Counted from the first letter of the stretch, positions 25,590 through 37,878 are shown. The stretch is DNA of 64,000 nucleotides from Pseudoclavibacter sp. AY1F1 (GCF_002931075.1 NZ_PSTQ01000002.1:372001-436000); one strand, 5' to 3'. Notes: generated by a model from the letters alone, not told the origin. A program made the numbers and translations.

Positions 25590-25682
25590 TCCGCAGCGCC
25601 AGGCTCTAACAAGCACCGCCAGGCTCAGACAAGCACCGCCAGGCTCAGACAAGCACAGCCAAGCTCTGACAAGCACAGCACG
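25583..25682. repeat. Five-copy 20-bp tandem repeat spanning the msrA stop
   Basis: Units start at 25583, 25603, 25623, 25643 and 25663. The first contains the last codons and stop of msrA (GCTCTGA at 25583-25589). The second reads GCTCTAA at the same place, the third and fourth GCTCAGA, and the fifth GCTCTGA. Units 1 and 2 agree at 15 of 20 positions; the inner units are nearly identical. The region has no other ORF. Confidence 0.85.
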
Positions 25683-25715
25683 GCCCCGCCGAAACACTCG
25701 GCACTCTGACGACAC

Positions 25716-25749
25716 GGCGCCTGTGGACGGAACACCGTCCACAGGCGCC
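25716..25749 (+). terminator. Perfect 15-bp hairpin between msrA and ssb
   Basis: GGCGCCTGTGGACGG (25716-25730) is exactly mirrored at 25735-25749 around the loop AACA and is followed by the moderately T-rich GTTCTCGTC. It probably ends the msrA transcript; a regulatory role for the downstream ssb cannot be excluded. The rest of 25683-25890 holds no gene. Confidence 0.65.
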
Positions 25750-25837
25750 GTTCTCGTCGGTCCTCTCGCCCCTCGACGGACACACACTGGTGCCGCGATC
25801 CGGCGCGGAGCTTTCGGCACGAGCGCCGCGCCGGATC

Positions 25838-25857
25838 GCATCGCATCGCATCGCATC
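25838..25857. repeat. GCATC pentanucleotide repeat upstream of ssb
   Basis: Four perfect tandem copies of GCATC, 34 bp before the ssb start. A short microsatellite in the probable promoter or leader that could vary in copy number by slippage. Confidence 0.8.
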
Positions 25858-25890
25858 CAGAATGCACAGCATCCGAATACAGGGGGAGAC

Positions 25891-26442
25891 ATGCAAGACC
25901 ACATCACGCTCATCGGGAACCTCGGCAGCGAGCCGGAGGCGAAGACGATCACAGGCGGACAGCACGTCGTGAACTTTCGCATCGCGACCAACTCGCGGCG
26001 CCTGAACCGATCGACGAACAGCTGGGAAGACGTCGAGCCGAACTGGTATGACGTCTCGGCCTGGGGCGACCTCGCGACACATGCGGCGTCGTCGTTCCGG
26101 AAGGGGCAGCGCGTCATCGTCGTCGGGAAGCTGCGAATGCGGAAGTTCGATTCGCAGAACGGTCCGCGCACCAAGCACGAGGTGGTGGCGGATGCGCTTG
26201 GCCACGACCTCACGGCTGGAACCTCGATCTTCGCGAGACTCGAGCGAGCTCCTCGCGAACAGGCCAGCGGGGAGATGCGGCAGGGCTTCGGCGGATCGCA
26301 GGGCTCTGAGGGACCGCGGGGCTCCGAGGCGTCGCAGCTGCAGGCACCGCCGGAGGACGATGGCGCAGCGGAGCCGCCAAGCGAAGCGGAGTGGCACAAG
26401 CCATCCGTCGCCGACGAGGGGGAGTACCCGACGCCCTTCTGA
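25891..26442 (+). CDS. ssb: Single-stranded DNA-binding protein
   Basis: Protein of 183 aa with one OB-fold domain (about 1-110), starting MQDHITLIGNLGSEPE and including NFRIATNSRR, WYDVSAWGDLA and KGQRVIVVGKLRMRKF. A Gly/Ser/Glu-rich disordered tail follows. The C-terminal tip is EGEYPTPF rather than the usual acidic DDDIPF, though the final Pro-Phe is kept. The gene is alone, not beside rpsF/rpsR, which with the altered tip suggests a secondary SSB paralogue. The ribosome site GGGGGAG is only a few bases from the ATG. Confidence 0.88.
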   Translation: MQDHITLIGNLGSEPEAKTITGGQHVVNFRIATNSRRLNRSTNSWEDVEPNWYDVSAWGDLATHAASSFRKGQRVIVVGKLRMRKFDSQNGPRTKHEVVADALGHDLTAGTSIFARLERAPREQASGEMRQGFGGSQGSEGPRGSEASQLQAPPEDDGAAEPPSEAEWHKPSVADEGEYPTPF

Positions 26443-26492
26443 GAGCCGGCGCCACCTACACTGGTGACCGACCCGTCCGAGAAAGGTCCCGA

Positions 26493-26948
26493 ATGCGCAG
26501 CTCCCGTCTCTTCGCCCCAGTGGCTCTGGTGGCGGCGCTGGCGCTCGCGGGATGCTCGTCGCAGGAGGCTCAGCCCCCTGCCGAGACGAGTGCGGCGGCT
26601 GAGCCCACGCAGGCGGCCCCGGCAGTCTTCGTTCCTGGTGGCGCCGCAGGCGACAACAAACCCATCTTCGACGAGACGAACTTGCAGACGATCGCGACGA
26701 ACGGCTCTGCAAGCTCGGTGGAGTTCGTCAACGCGCTCAGCGCGATCGGCTTCGACAAGGCGGCCATGGAGGTCACCTTCGACCGCACGAACGTGGACCT
26801 CGAGGCCGACTACATCATCGTCTCGGTGAAGATCGGCGAGGAGTGCCTTGTGGGCCAGCGCGGCCCGCGTGGCTACACCTCTGACATCGTCGCCCCCGTC
26901 AGTACGGGCAAATGCCTCATCGGGCTCACACAGCCCATCACCTGGTAG
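26493..26948 (+). CDS. Lipoprotein of unknown function
   Basis: Protein of 151 aa with a clear lipoprotein signal: basic n-region, hydrophobic core FAPVALVAALALA and lipobox LAGC with Cys21. A Pro/Ala/Glu-rich linker follows, then a small domain (about 60-150) that has two Cys residues (GEECLVG, GKCLIG) which could form a disulfide outside the cell. No function is recognised. The ATG follows GAAAGG by seven bases. It is 46 bp before ettA. Confidence 0.8.
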   Translation: MRSSRLFAPVALVAALALAGCSSQEAQPPAETSAAAEPTQAAPAVFVPGGAAGDNKPIFDETNLQTIATNGSASSVEFVNALSAIGFDKAAMEVTFDRTNVDLEADYIIVSVKIGEECLVGQRGPRGYTSDIVAPVSTGKCLIGLTQPITW

Positions 26949-26994
26949 CGAAGCCCCGCGCGCCGAGTGCCAACCAACTCCTAGACTGGAACCC

Positions 26995-28677
<1,683 letters not shown>

Positions 28678-28689
28678 TCCCAACCGGAA

Positions 28690-28721
28690 CCCCGGGGCCG
28701 CACAGCGCGGCCTCGGGGTTT
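28690..28721 (+). terminator. Terminator of ettA
   Basis: A 12-bp stem (28690-28701 with 28707-28718, one G-T pair) with a 5-nt loop is followed by TTT. It starts 12 bp after the ettA stop. Confidence 0.85.
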
Positions 28722-28808
28722 CCTCGTCCCCGCTACCTCCAGTCTCGCCACCCCCGGTCACGCTCTCTCCAGACGCGCCGCCCCTGACCAGAAGGACCAC
28801 CCACACCG

Positions 28809-29306
28809 ATGCGCTTCCACGTCCCAACGCTCCTCCGCTGGAGCGACCTCGACGCCTACAACCACGTCAACAACTCACGGGTCCTCACCCTCCTCGAGGA
28901 GGCCAGAGTCCGCGCGTTCTGGAACATCGGCGCCTCCAACGACGAAGAGCGTCCGCTCGCCATCATCGACGCCGCCGCCGAGGGCGGTGACACGCTGACG
29001 CTCATCGCTCGCAACGAGATCGAGTACCTGGCCCCCATCCCGTACTCGACGAAGCCGCTCGATGTGCAGCTGTGGATCTCGAAGATGGGAGCCGCCAGCG
29101 CCGAGGTCGACTACGAGATTTGGAGCCCCGCAGAAGGAGAGCCAGCCGGCGCAGAGCGAGTGCGGTACGTCATCGCATCCTCGACCCTCGTCTTCATCGA
29201 CGCCGAGACGCAGCGACCTCGCCGCATCAACGACCGTGAACGCGAGGCCTGGACGCCGTACCTCGACGAGCCCCTCAGATTCCGCGGCGGACGCGGCAAC
29301 GCCTAG
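28809..29306 (+). CDS. Acyl-CoA thioesterase, 4HBT hot-dog family
   Basis: Single hot-dog domain of 165 aa related to YbgC/4-hydroxybenzoyl-CoA thioesterases. The signature is LRWSDLDAYNHVNNSR, with the catalytic Asp and the conserved HVNN, then the long helix LTLLEEARVRAF and the strand EIEYLAPIPYSTKPLDV. Acyl specificity is unknown. It is convergent with tesB, another thioesterase, 46 bp away. Confidence 0.88.
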   Translation: MRFHVPTLLRWSDLDAYNHVNNSRVLTLLEEARVRAFWNIGASNDEERPLAIIDAAAEGGDTLTLIARNEIEYLAPIPYSTKPLDVQLWISKMGAASAEVDYEIWSPAEGEPAGAERVRYVIASSTLVFIDAETQRPRRINDREREAWTPYLDEPLRFRGGRGNA

Positions 29307-29332
29307 CCAACGCCGAGACCTCAGACGGCTCC

Positions 29333-29372
29333 TCCACCGCCGTAGCGGCGCATCAACCGCGCTTGCGGCGCA
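29333..29372. repeat. 20-bp direct repeat spanning the tesB stop
   Basis: The last 20 bp of tesB including its TGA (29353-29372) are repeated in 29333-29352 with 16 of 20 matches. In the downstream copy the stop-equivalent reads GGA. Same kind of gene-end duplication as at msrA. Confidence 0.6.
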
Positions 29373-30327
29373 CCATGCCCTCCTGAGCGACCGTCGCGAC
29401 CAGTGCACCGTCACGCGAAAACAGCTGCCCGCGCGACAGGCCGCGGCCACCGCGCGCGACGGGGGAGTCCTGCACGTACAGCAGCCACTCGTCAGCGCGT
29501 GCATCCCGGTGCCACCAGACGCCATGATCGAGGCTCGCCGCGCGCAGCCCCGGCGTCGACCACGTGAGGCCGTGCCCGCGCATGATGGGCTCGAGGATCG
29601 AGTAATCGCTCGCGTACGCGATGGCCGCGCGGTGCAGCAGCGGGTCGTCCGGCATGCGCTCGACCGCCTTGATCCACACCGCCTGCGCGGGCGTCGGGTC
29701 GCTCGCGGGCTCGAGATACACGGGCCCGTTCACGTGGCGCATCGTGAACGGTCGCTTCAACAGCCAGTAGGCGGCGAGCGACTCCGGCGCCTCGGATCCG
29801 AGCGCCGCCTTGACCGTCTCGAGCAGGTCGGCCTCGCTCGGCAGGTCCTCCGGGTCGGGGATGCCCTCCGGCATCGCCACCTCGTGTTCGAAGCCCTCGT
29901 CGACGTCCTGGAACGAAGCGATCATCGACCAGATCGGCTGACCGCTCTGGAAGGCGCTGACCGCGCGAGTCGTGAACGAGTTACCGTCGTGGATGCGATC
30001 GACCGCGAACGTGATGGGCAGCTTCACGTCGCCAGGGCGAAGGAAATAGCCGTGCATGGAGTGCACCGGACGGCCATCGGCGACAGTCCGGGCGGCAGCG
30101 ACCAGCGATTGGGCGGCGACCTGGCCGCCGAAGACGCGGCCGTGCGGCATCCACTGACTCGGCCCGGTGAAGATATCCTCGCGAGTTCGCGCACCAGTGT
30201 CCGTGAGGTCGAGCGTGTGCAGGAACGCCTCGATGGGCGACAGCGCCTCGAGTGCGTCGAACGAGAGCGGGGCCGGCTGGTGCGGCACGGACGAGTGCGA
30301 GGGCGACTCGGGGAGCAGATCTGCCAT
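29353..30327 (-). CDS. tesB: Acyl-CoA thioesterase II (TesB)
   Basis: Double hot-dog thioesterase of 324 aa that hydrolyses medium- to long-chain acyl-CoA. N-terminal half: FTGPSQWMPHGRVFGGQVAAQSL region and VHSMHGYFLRPGD. C-terminal half: AYASDYSILEP, LRAASLDHGVWWHRD (catalytic Asp region) and ARGGRGLSRGQLFSRDG (Gln). The N-terminus carries about 25 Pro/Ser-rich residues before the family domain. Stop codon lies in a 20-bp direct repeat. Confidence 0.92.
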   Translation of the reverse strand: MADLLPESPSHSSVPHQPAPLSFDALEALSPIEAFLHTLDLTDTGARTREDIFTGPSQWMPHGRVFGGQVAAQSLVAAARTVADGRPVHSMHGYFLRPGDVKLPITFAVDRIHDGNSFTTRAVSAFQSGQPIWSMIASFQDVDEGFEHEVAMPEGIPDPEDLPSEADLLETVKAALGSEAPESLAAYWLLKRPFTMRHVNGPVYLEPASDPTPAQAVWIKAVERMPDDPLLHRAAIAYASDYSILEPIMRGHGLTWSTPGLRAASLDHGVWWHRDARADEWLLYVQDSPVARGGRGLSRGQLFSRDGALVATVAQEGMVRRKRG

Positions 30328-30380
30328 CCCTGCAGTCTAGAGACCCGCCGCCCCACGAGAACTGGGTAGGTTAGGAGACA

Positions 30381-32554
<2,174 letters not shown>

Positions 32555-32592
32555 GCAGGAGGCGTCTCGCACCCAGGCCGGTCAGGCCGGGC

Positions 32593-33045
32593 TCAGGAGT
32601 CGGCTTCGGCTCCTGGGCTCGGCTCGAACGTGTTGACCATGGCGGTGGCCGCTCGGTCGAAGTAGTCGGCCATCTGCTGGCGGTGGATGGGGGAGAGGTC
32701 GAGCTGGTCCATTGCGGCGTGCATGTGCCGTAGCCAGTGCTCTCGCGCCTCCGGGTTGATGTGGAACCCGTTGTGGCGCATCCGGAGGCGCGGGTGCCCG
32801 CGCTCGGCGCTGTACTCGCTTGGCCCTCCGAAGTACTGGGCGAGGAAGTGCCCGAGGCGCCAGGTGGCACCGTCCAAGTCGTCCTGTGGGTACATGCGCC
32901 ACATCAGGGGGTCCTGACGGACACCCTCGTAGAAGGCCGCCGCGAGCTTGTCGAACGCCGGCATGCCGCCGATCTCCTCGTAGAGCGTCGGCACGGCTGC
33001 GGCCCCGCCTTCGGAGGCTCGCAGGTGGATGGGGTTGCCGGTCAT
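32593..33045 (-). CDS. glbO: Group II truncated haemoglobin (GlbO type)
   Basis: Globin of 150 aa with a two-over-two fold. Heme-site residues are visible: Phe38-Tyr39 (B9-B10), the proximal His in LRMRHNGFHI (His91, F8) and Trp104 in REHWLRHM (G8), the mark of group II. YPQDDLDGA and FLAQYFGGPSEYS are also typical. It may bind O2 or handle NO/peroxide. Its ATG overlaps the mscS stop by one base, so the two are co-transcribed. Confidence 0.93.
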   Translation of the reverse strand: MTGNPIHLRASEGGAAAVPTLYEEIGGMPAFDKLAAAFYEGVRQDPLMWRMYPQDDLDGATWRLGHFLAQYFGGPSEYSAERGHPRLRMRHNGFHINPEAREHWLRHMHAAMDQLDLSPIHRQQMADYFDRAATAMVNTFEPSPGAEADS

Positions 33046-33971
33046 CAGGCGGTCCCTCCCGTTGTGGACTGGCCGTCAGCCCCGTCGAGCACGATTGCCT
33101 TGAGGGATGGCAGATTGATATCGGCCGACTTTAGCGCGTCCTGCGTGCGGGCACGGAGCTCGCGCTCCACTTCCCAACGCGTGCCGGGGCGGACGCGAAT
33201 GGTGAGACGAAGGACCACGGCGTCAGAGGAGATCGACTCCATGCCCCACATTTCCGGGGTGTCGATGAAGTAGTCGAGCCATTCCGGGTCCTCCGTGAGC
33301 TCCTTTGCGGCGTGCAGCATGACGCGCTCGACGTGCGCGCGTGAGGTCTCGTACGGTACCGCGAGGTCGAAGACGACCCGGTTCCAGCCCTGTGAGAAGC
33401 TGCCGACGCGTTGGATCTCGCCATTGCGGACGAACCACAGCGTCCCCTCGACGTCGCGGATCTGCGTGATGCGCACTCCGACCTTCTCGACGACACCCGT
33501 CGCCTCGCCCATGTCGATGACGTCTCCGACGCCGAGCTGGTCTTCCATCACCATGAACAGGCCGTTGAGGACGTCGCCGACGATACGCTGCGCGCCGAAA
33601 CCGAGACCGGCACCGACCGCAGCGCTCAGGATGGACAGCGACGCGAGGATGCCAGGGTCGATCTTGGCGATGATCATGACGACGAGGATCACGACCACGA
33701 CGACGTTCACGATGTTCGTCAGTACGGACCCGATGGTGCGGGTGCGCTGCACGGTGCGCACCGCTGCCAGCGGTGAGCGCACCGACAGCGCCTGCGTATC
33801 TGTAACCCCGCGCTTCTTCTTGACGCCGCTCACGATCTGCTTCACCGAACGGTCGATGAGCTTCAGCAGGATCCAGCGGAAGACGAATGCTCCGAGGATG
33901 TAGAAGACGATCGTGATGGGGATGTCGAAGGGGGTGAGCGCGGTCGTGAGGGAAGTCCAGAATTCTGCCAT
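33045..33971 (-). CDS. mscS: MscS-family mechanosensitive channel
   Basis: Small-conductance mechanosensitive channel relative of 308 aa. Three hydrophobic segments: IVFYILGAFVFRWILLKLID, VNVVVVVILVVMIIAKI and the pore helix ILSAAVGAGLGFGAQRIVGD, rich in Gly/Ala as in TM3 of MscS. The beta-domain (LGVGDVIDMGEATGVVEKV) and C-terminal vestibule follow. Protects against hypo-osmotic shock. Upstream partner of glbO in a two-gene operon. Confidence 0.92.
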   Translation of the reverse strand: MAEFWTSLTTALTPFDIPITIVFYILGAFVFRWILLKLIDRSVKQIVSGVKKKRGVTDTQALSVRSPLAAVRTVQRTRTIGSVLTNIVNVVVVVILVVMIIAKIDPGILASLSILSAAVGAGLGFGAQRIVGDVLNGLFMVMEDQLGVGDVIDMGEATGVVEKVGVRITQIRDVEGTLWFVRNGEIQRVGSFSQGWNRVVFDLAVPYETSRAHVERVMLHAAKELTEDPEWLDYFIDTPEMWGMESISSDAVVLRLTIRVRPGTRWEVERELRARTQDALKSADINLPSLKAIVLDGADGQSTTGGTA

Positions 33972-34060
33972 AGCGCAACGAGTGTAGGCGGATGCGCCTA
34001 TCCGTCTCGTGTGAGCGGCGTGCGAGGAATAGGTGAGCCTCGCATCCGGTTGCCCTCCGT

Positions 34061-34546
34061 ATGAGCCTGAATGTGAACGACATCGAAGTCACCACCATCG
34101 ACGGCGAGGCCAAGAAGCTCGCAGCCTACGAGCCGGTGAAGCTTGTGGTGAACGTCGCCTCGAAGTGTGGGCTCTCCGGGCAGTACGAGAAGCTGGAGGA
34201 GCTGCAGCGCCAGTACGGCGCGCAGGGATTCACGGTGCTCGGCTTCCCGAGCAACCAGTTCCTGCAGGAGTACTCCGACACCGACAAGATCAAGGAGTAC
34301 TGCTCGCTCACGTGGGGCGTCAGCTTCCCGATGTTCGAGAAGGTCAAGGTCAATGGGCGGTCGGCGCACCCGCTCTACGCGGAGCTGACGAAGACTCCGG
34401 ATGCGAACGGCAAGGCGGGGCGCGTGAGCTGGAACTTCGAGAAGTTCCTCATCGGCCGGGACGGGACCGTCACTCGCTTCCGCCCGACGACCGAACCCGA
34501 CGCGCCAGAGGTCGTCTCGGCCATCGAGGCCGCACTCGCCCAGTAA
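34061..34546 (+). CDS. Glutathione peroxidase-family thiol peroxidase
   Basis: Peroxidase of 161 aa in the Gpx/BsaA family. Peroxidatic Cys36 is in VNVASKCGL, the tetrad Gln is in FPSNQF (about 66) and Trp124 is in VSWNFEKF. Resolving-type Cys81 is in KEYCSLTW. The middle Cys of the common FPCNQF motif is Ser here. The reductant is more likely thioredoxin or mycoredoxin than glutathione. No strong ribosome site before the ATG. A terminator follows. Confidence 0.92.
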   Translation: MSLNVNDIEVTTIDGEAKKLAAYEPVKLVVNVASKCGLSGQYEKLEELQRQYGAQGFTVLGFPSNQFLQEYSDTDKIKEYCSLTWGVSFPMFEKVKVNGRSAHPLYAELTKTPDANGKAGRVSWNFEKFLIGRDGTVTRFRPTTEPDAPEVVSAIEAALAQ

Positions 34547-34584
34547 CTGCACGGGCTGGCGGAGAAGACAACCGCAACGCGAAA

Positions 34585-34612
34585 AGGTCGCCTCCCGGCA
34601 GGGAAGCGACCT
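34585..34612. terminator. Bidirectional terminator between gpx and pepN
   Basis: AGGTCGC (34585-34591) pairs with GCGACCT (34606-34612), with an inner CCC/GGG pair. Read on the minus strand the stem is followed by TTTT, so it is best placed to end pepN; it may also end gpx. Confidence 0.75.
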
Positions 34613-34630
34613 CTTCGTGTTGCAGCAGAA

Positions 34631-37186
34631 CTACTCGGACTGCGCGTCACGCTCCTGAGCTGCCAGGGCGCGCACAACTCCTGCGCGACCCTCGATGATC
34701 ATGCGGCGGAACGCGGGGGCCGCGCCCTCGTTGTTCGCGAGCCACGCATCTGCGGCGTCTCGGATGCGCTCGGTCGCAAGGCCGGCCGGGAAGAAGCCCT
34801 CGATGAGCGTCTCAGCGATCTGGAAGCTGCGGTCAGCCCAGATCGTCGAGATGTGACCGAAGTAGCGGTCGACGAACGGCTCGAGGAGCGTTTCGTCGTT
34901 GACCCTGTCGAAGCCGGCGACAGTGGCCCGCACGATGGCGTTGGTCGCGTCCGAGCGATCCATGACGGATGTCCAGGCTGCTTCCTTGCCGTCGGGCGTC
35001 GGGAGCGCCGCGCGTGCGTGAGCAGCGCTGCGCTCGCCGTCCGCAGTGCGGTCGCTCTCGAGCCGTGCAGCGATCTCCGCCTCGCCAGCGCGGCCGCCGG
35101 CGACAAGCGCGTAGAGCAGCTCCCAGCCGAGGTCGGTGTCGATCTCGAGGCCCTCGAGCTTGAAGGTGCCATCGAAGAGCGCCGCGACGGCGTCGAGCTG
35201 CGGGTCGGTTGCCGCGAGGGAGGCGAACGCCTTCACGAAGCTGAACTGCGCGTCTGAACCCGCCTCGGCCTGCTTCGCGAGCTCGAACAGCTCATCGGTG
35301 ACGACCTCGACGATCTCGGCGCGGTCTTCCGGCGCCGTGTAGAACTTCGCCGCCGAGGTGAGCTGGCCAAGCACCGTGCGGCGCGTCGTCGACTCGGTTT
35401 CGGTGCCGATGACGCCAAGGACGGCGCGAATGAAGTCGCGCGCGCGCAGCTCCGCATCCCGAGTCGCGTCCCAGAGCGAGCTGACCACGAGCGAGCGGGA
35501 GAGGGGTGCGCGGAGCTTGGGCAGGTGCTGCTGCACCGTCGCGACCGAATGCGCGTCGAGGCGGATCTTCGTGTACGCGAGGTCGTCGTCGTTCACGATG
35601 ATGAGGTCGGGGAGGGCCCCGCCGATGAAGCTCGGGACCTCGGTGCGCTCGCCGTCGACGTCGAGTTCGAAGCGGTGGATGCGGACGAGCTCGTCGCCCT
35701 GCACGTTGTAGAGGCCAATCGCGAGGCGGTGCGGACGGATCGTGGGGTGCTCTGCGGTTGCCGTCTGCTCGATTGCGAACGACGCGAAGTTGCCCTGCTC
35801 GTCGAGCTCGTACACGGGGCGCAGCGTGTTGACGCCGGCCGTCTCGAGCCACTTGGCGCTCCACTCGGTGAGGTCGCGGCCACTCGTGACCTCGAGCTCG
35901 GCGAGCAGGTCGCGCAGCTCCGTGTTGCCCCAGGCGTGCTTGGTGAAGTACGCGTTGATGCCGGCGAAGAAGGCGTCGCGGCCGACCCAGGCGAAGAGCT
36001 GCTTGAGGACGGAGCCGCCCTTGGCGTACGTGATGCCGTCGAAGTTGACCTGCACGTCGTCGAGGTCGCGGATCTCGGCGACGATCGGGTGCGTGGAGGG
36101 CAGCTGATCCTGGCGGTAGGCCCAGGACTTCTCGCTGGCGTTGAAGGTGACCCAGTTCTCGGTCCACTCCGTCGCCTCAGCTGTCGCAAGGGTCGAGATG
36201 AACTCAGCGAATGACTCGTTGAGCCACAGGTCGTTCCACCACTTCATGGTGACGAGGTCGCCGAACCACATGTGGGCCAGCTCGTGCAGGATCGTGACGA
36301 CGCGGCGCTCACGCACCGCATCCGCGACCTTCGAGCGGAAGACGTAGGACTCGGTGAACGTGACGCAGCCCGCGTTCTCCATAGCGCCAGCGTTGAACTC
36401 GGGCACGAAGAGCTGGTCGTACTTCGTGAACGGGTACGGAACCCCAAAGGCCTTCTCGTAGTACTCGAAGCCTTGCTTCGTGGTGCGGAAGATGTTGTCG
36501 GCGTCGAGGTTCGGCGCGAGGGATGTGCGGCAGTAGACGGCGAGCGGGATCGTGCGGCCGTCGATGGACGTGAGCTCGTCGCGCACGACCGTGTAGGGAC
36601 CCGCGACGAGCGCCGTGATGTAGCTCGAGATGCGCGGCGTGGTCGCGAAGTGCCAGACGGCGCGCTCATCGTCGATGGGCTGAGGCGCCTGCGACGGCTC
36701 GTTGGAGATGACCTGCCAGGAGGCGGGGGCCGTGACGTGGAAGGAGAAGTTCGCCTTCAGGTCGGGCTGCTCGAACACCGTGAACATGCGGCGGGAGTCC
36801 GGCACCTCGAACTGCGAGTAGAGGTAGACCTCGCCGTCGGCGGGGTCGACGAAGCGGTGAAGGCCCTCACCCGTGTGCATGTAGATCGCATCGGCGTCGA
36901 CGGTCAGCGTGTTGTGCTCGGCCAGGTTCGGCAACTGGATGCGCACACCGTCGTTCACGGCCGAGACGTCGAGCGCCTCGCCGTTGAGCACAACACTGTG
37001 CACCTGGCGGGTGATGGCGTCGATGAAGGTGGACGCGCCCGGAACTGCCGAGAACGTCACCGTCGTGATCGAGCGGAACGTCTCAGGACCCGTCGTGAGG
37101 TCGAGGGCGACGTCGTAGTGCTCGACACCGAGCACAACTCCTCGACGCTCGACCGACTCAGCGCGAGTCAGGTTCTCTCCGGGCAT
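34631..37186 (-). CDS. pepN: Aminopeptidase N
   Basis: M1-family zinc aminopeptidase of 851 aa. It has an N-terminal beta saddle, the exopeptidase motif GAMEN (about 267), the zinc site HELAHMWFGDLVTMKWW (about 300-316) with the third ligand in LWLNESFAEF, and a helical C-terminal domain. Cytosolic; trims peptides. AAAGGAGC six bases before the ATG is a strong ribosome site. Length is standard for actinobacterial PepN. Confidence 0.96.
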   Translation of the reverse strand: MPGENLTRAESVERRGVVLGVEHYDVALDLTTGPETFRSITTVTFSAVPGASTFIDAITRQVHSVVLNGEALDVSAVNDGVRIQLPNLAEHNTLTVDADAIYMHTGEGLHRFVDPADGEVYLYSQFEVPDSRRMFTVFEQPDLKANFSFHVTAPASWQVISNEPSQAPQPIDDERAVWHFATTPRISSYITALVAGPYTVVRDELTSIDGRTIPLAVYCRTSLAPNLDADNIFRTTKQGFEYYEKAFGVPYPFTKYDQLFVPEFNAGAMENAGCVTFTESYVFRSKVADAVRERRVVTILHELAHMWFGDLVTMKWWNDLWLNESFAEFISTLATAEATEWTENWVTFNASEKSWAYRQDQLPSTHPIVAEIRDLDDVQVNFDGITYAKGGSVLKQLFAWVGRDAFFAGINAYFTKHAWGNTELRDLLAELEVTSGRDLTEWSAKWLETAGVNTLRPVYELDEQGNFASFAIEQTATAEHPTIRPHRLAIGLYNVQGDELVRIHRFELDVDGERTEVPSFIGGALPDLIIVNDDDLAYTKIRLDAHSVATVQQHLPKLRAPLSRSLVVSSLWDATRDAELRARDFIRAVLGVIGTETESTTRRTVLGQLTSAAKFYTAPEDRAEIVEVVTDELFELAKQAEAGSDAQFSFVKAFASLAATDPQLDAVAALFDGTFKLEGLEIDTDLGWELLYALVAGGRAGEAEIAARLESDRTADGERSAAHARAALPTPDGKEAAWTSVMDRSDATNAIVRATVAGFDRVNDETLLEPFVDRYFGHISTIWADRSFQIAETLIEGFFPAGLATERIRDAADAWLANNEGAAPAFRRMIIEGRAGVVRALAAQERDAQSE

Positions 37187-37269
37187 TCCAGCTCCTTTGG
37201 TGTCAGGGGGCCCGGGTGTTCCGGGCCTGCGGCGCGGCCAGCCTAGTCCTGCCGAGTAGGCTTATGCGT

Positions 37270-37878
37270 ATGCCCGCACCGATCAAAGTAGATTTCTGGT
37301 TCGACCCGATCTGCCCATTCGCTTGGATGACCTCGCGGTGGATCGACGAGGTCGCCAGTCAGCGTGACCTTGATGTCACCTGGCACATCATGAGCTTGGA
37401 GCTCCTGAACGAGGAGAAGGACATCCCGCAGTCGTACCGCGACATGCTGCAGGGAACGTCCCGCCTCGGCCGCGTCGTCGCTGGCGTCGAGCAGGACCTT
37501 GGGAACGACAAGGTCAAAGCGCTCTATGACGCGCTCGGCACGCGCATCCACCCGGGCGGACGCAAGGACCGCGACGTGGTGCTGCAGGAGGCCATCGCCG
37601 AGCTCGAGATCCCGCAGTCGATCGTCGAGCGTGCCGATGCAGGCGAGTTCGACGAGCGCTACCGCGCGAGCCACCTCTCCGGCATGGAGCGCGTCGGAGA
37701 TGAGGTCGGCACGCCGATCATCGCGATCGACGGCGTGGCGTTCTTCGGCCCAGTCATCTCCCCGGCTCCGAAGGGCGAGGAGGCGCTTCGTCTCTTCGAC
37801 GGCGTTGTCATGGCGGCGTCCGTCGACGGCTTCTTCGAGCTCAAGCGCAGCCGCACCCGCGGACCGGTGTTCGACTGA
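37270..37878 (+). CDS. DsbA-fold protein of the Rv2466c (mycothiol-dependent nitroreductase) family
   Basis: Thioredoxin-fold protein of 202 aa, very like Rv2466c of Mycobacterium in the segments DFWFDPICP, HIMSLELLNEEKD, VGTPIIAIDGVAFFGPV and FFELKRSRT. Rv2466c uses a CPWC active site; here it reads CPFA (Cys15-Ala18), so the second Cys is missing and a monothiol mechanism with mycothiol is implied. Start at MPAPIKVDF; an ATG two codons earlier (37264) is possible. Overlaps rpiB by one base, forming an operon with it and the nei-like gene. Confidence 0.85.
   Translation: MPAPIKVDFWFDPICPFAWMTSRWIDEVASQRDLDVTWHIMSLELLNEEKDIPQSYRDMLQGTSRLGRVVAGVEQDLGNDKVKALYDALGTRIHPGGRKDRDVVLQEAIAELEIPQSIVERADAGEFDERYRASHLSGMERVGDEVGTPIIAIDGVAFFGPVISPAPKGEEALRLFDGVVMAASVDGFFELKRSRTRGPVFD

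Noticed and set aside
32560-32612. Short repeats around the glbO stop (CAGGCCGG copies) as another stop-spanning tandem repeat
   Set aside because: Similarity covers only about nine bases and the copies are not clearly in tandem; too weak to add to the five clear or fair cases.
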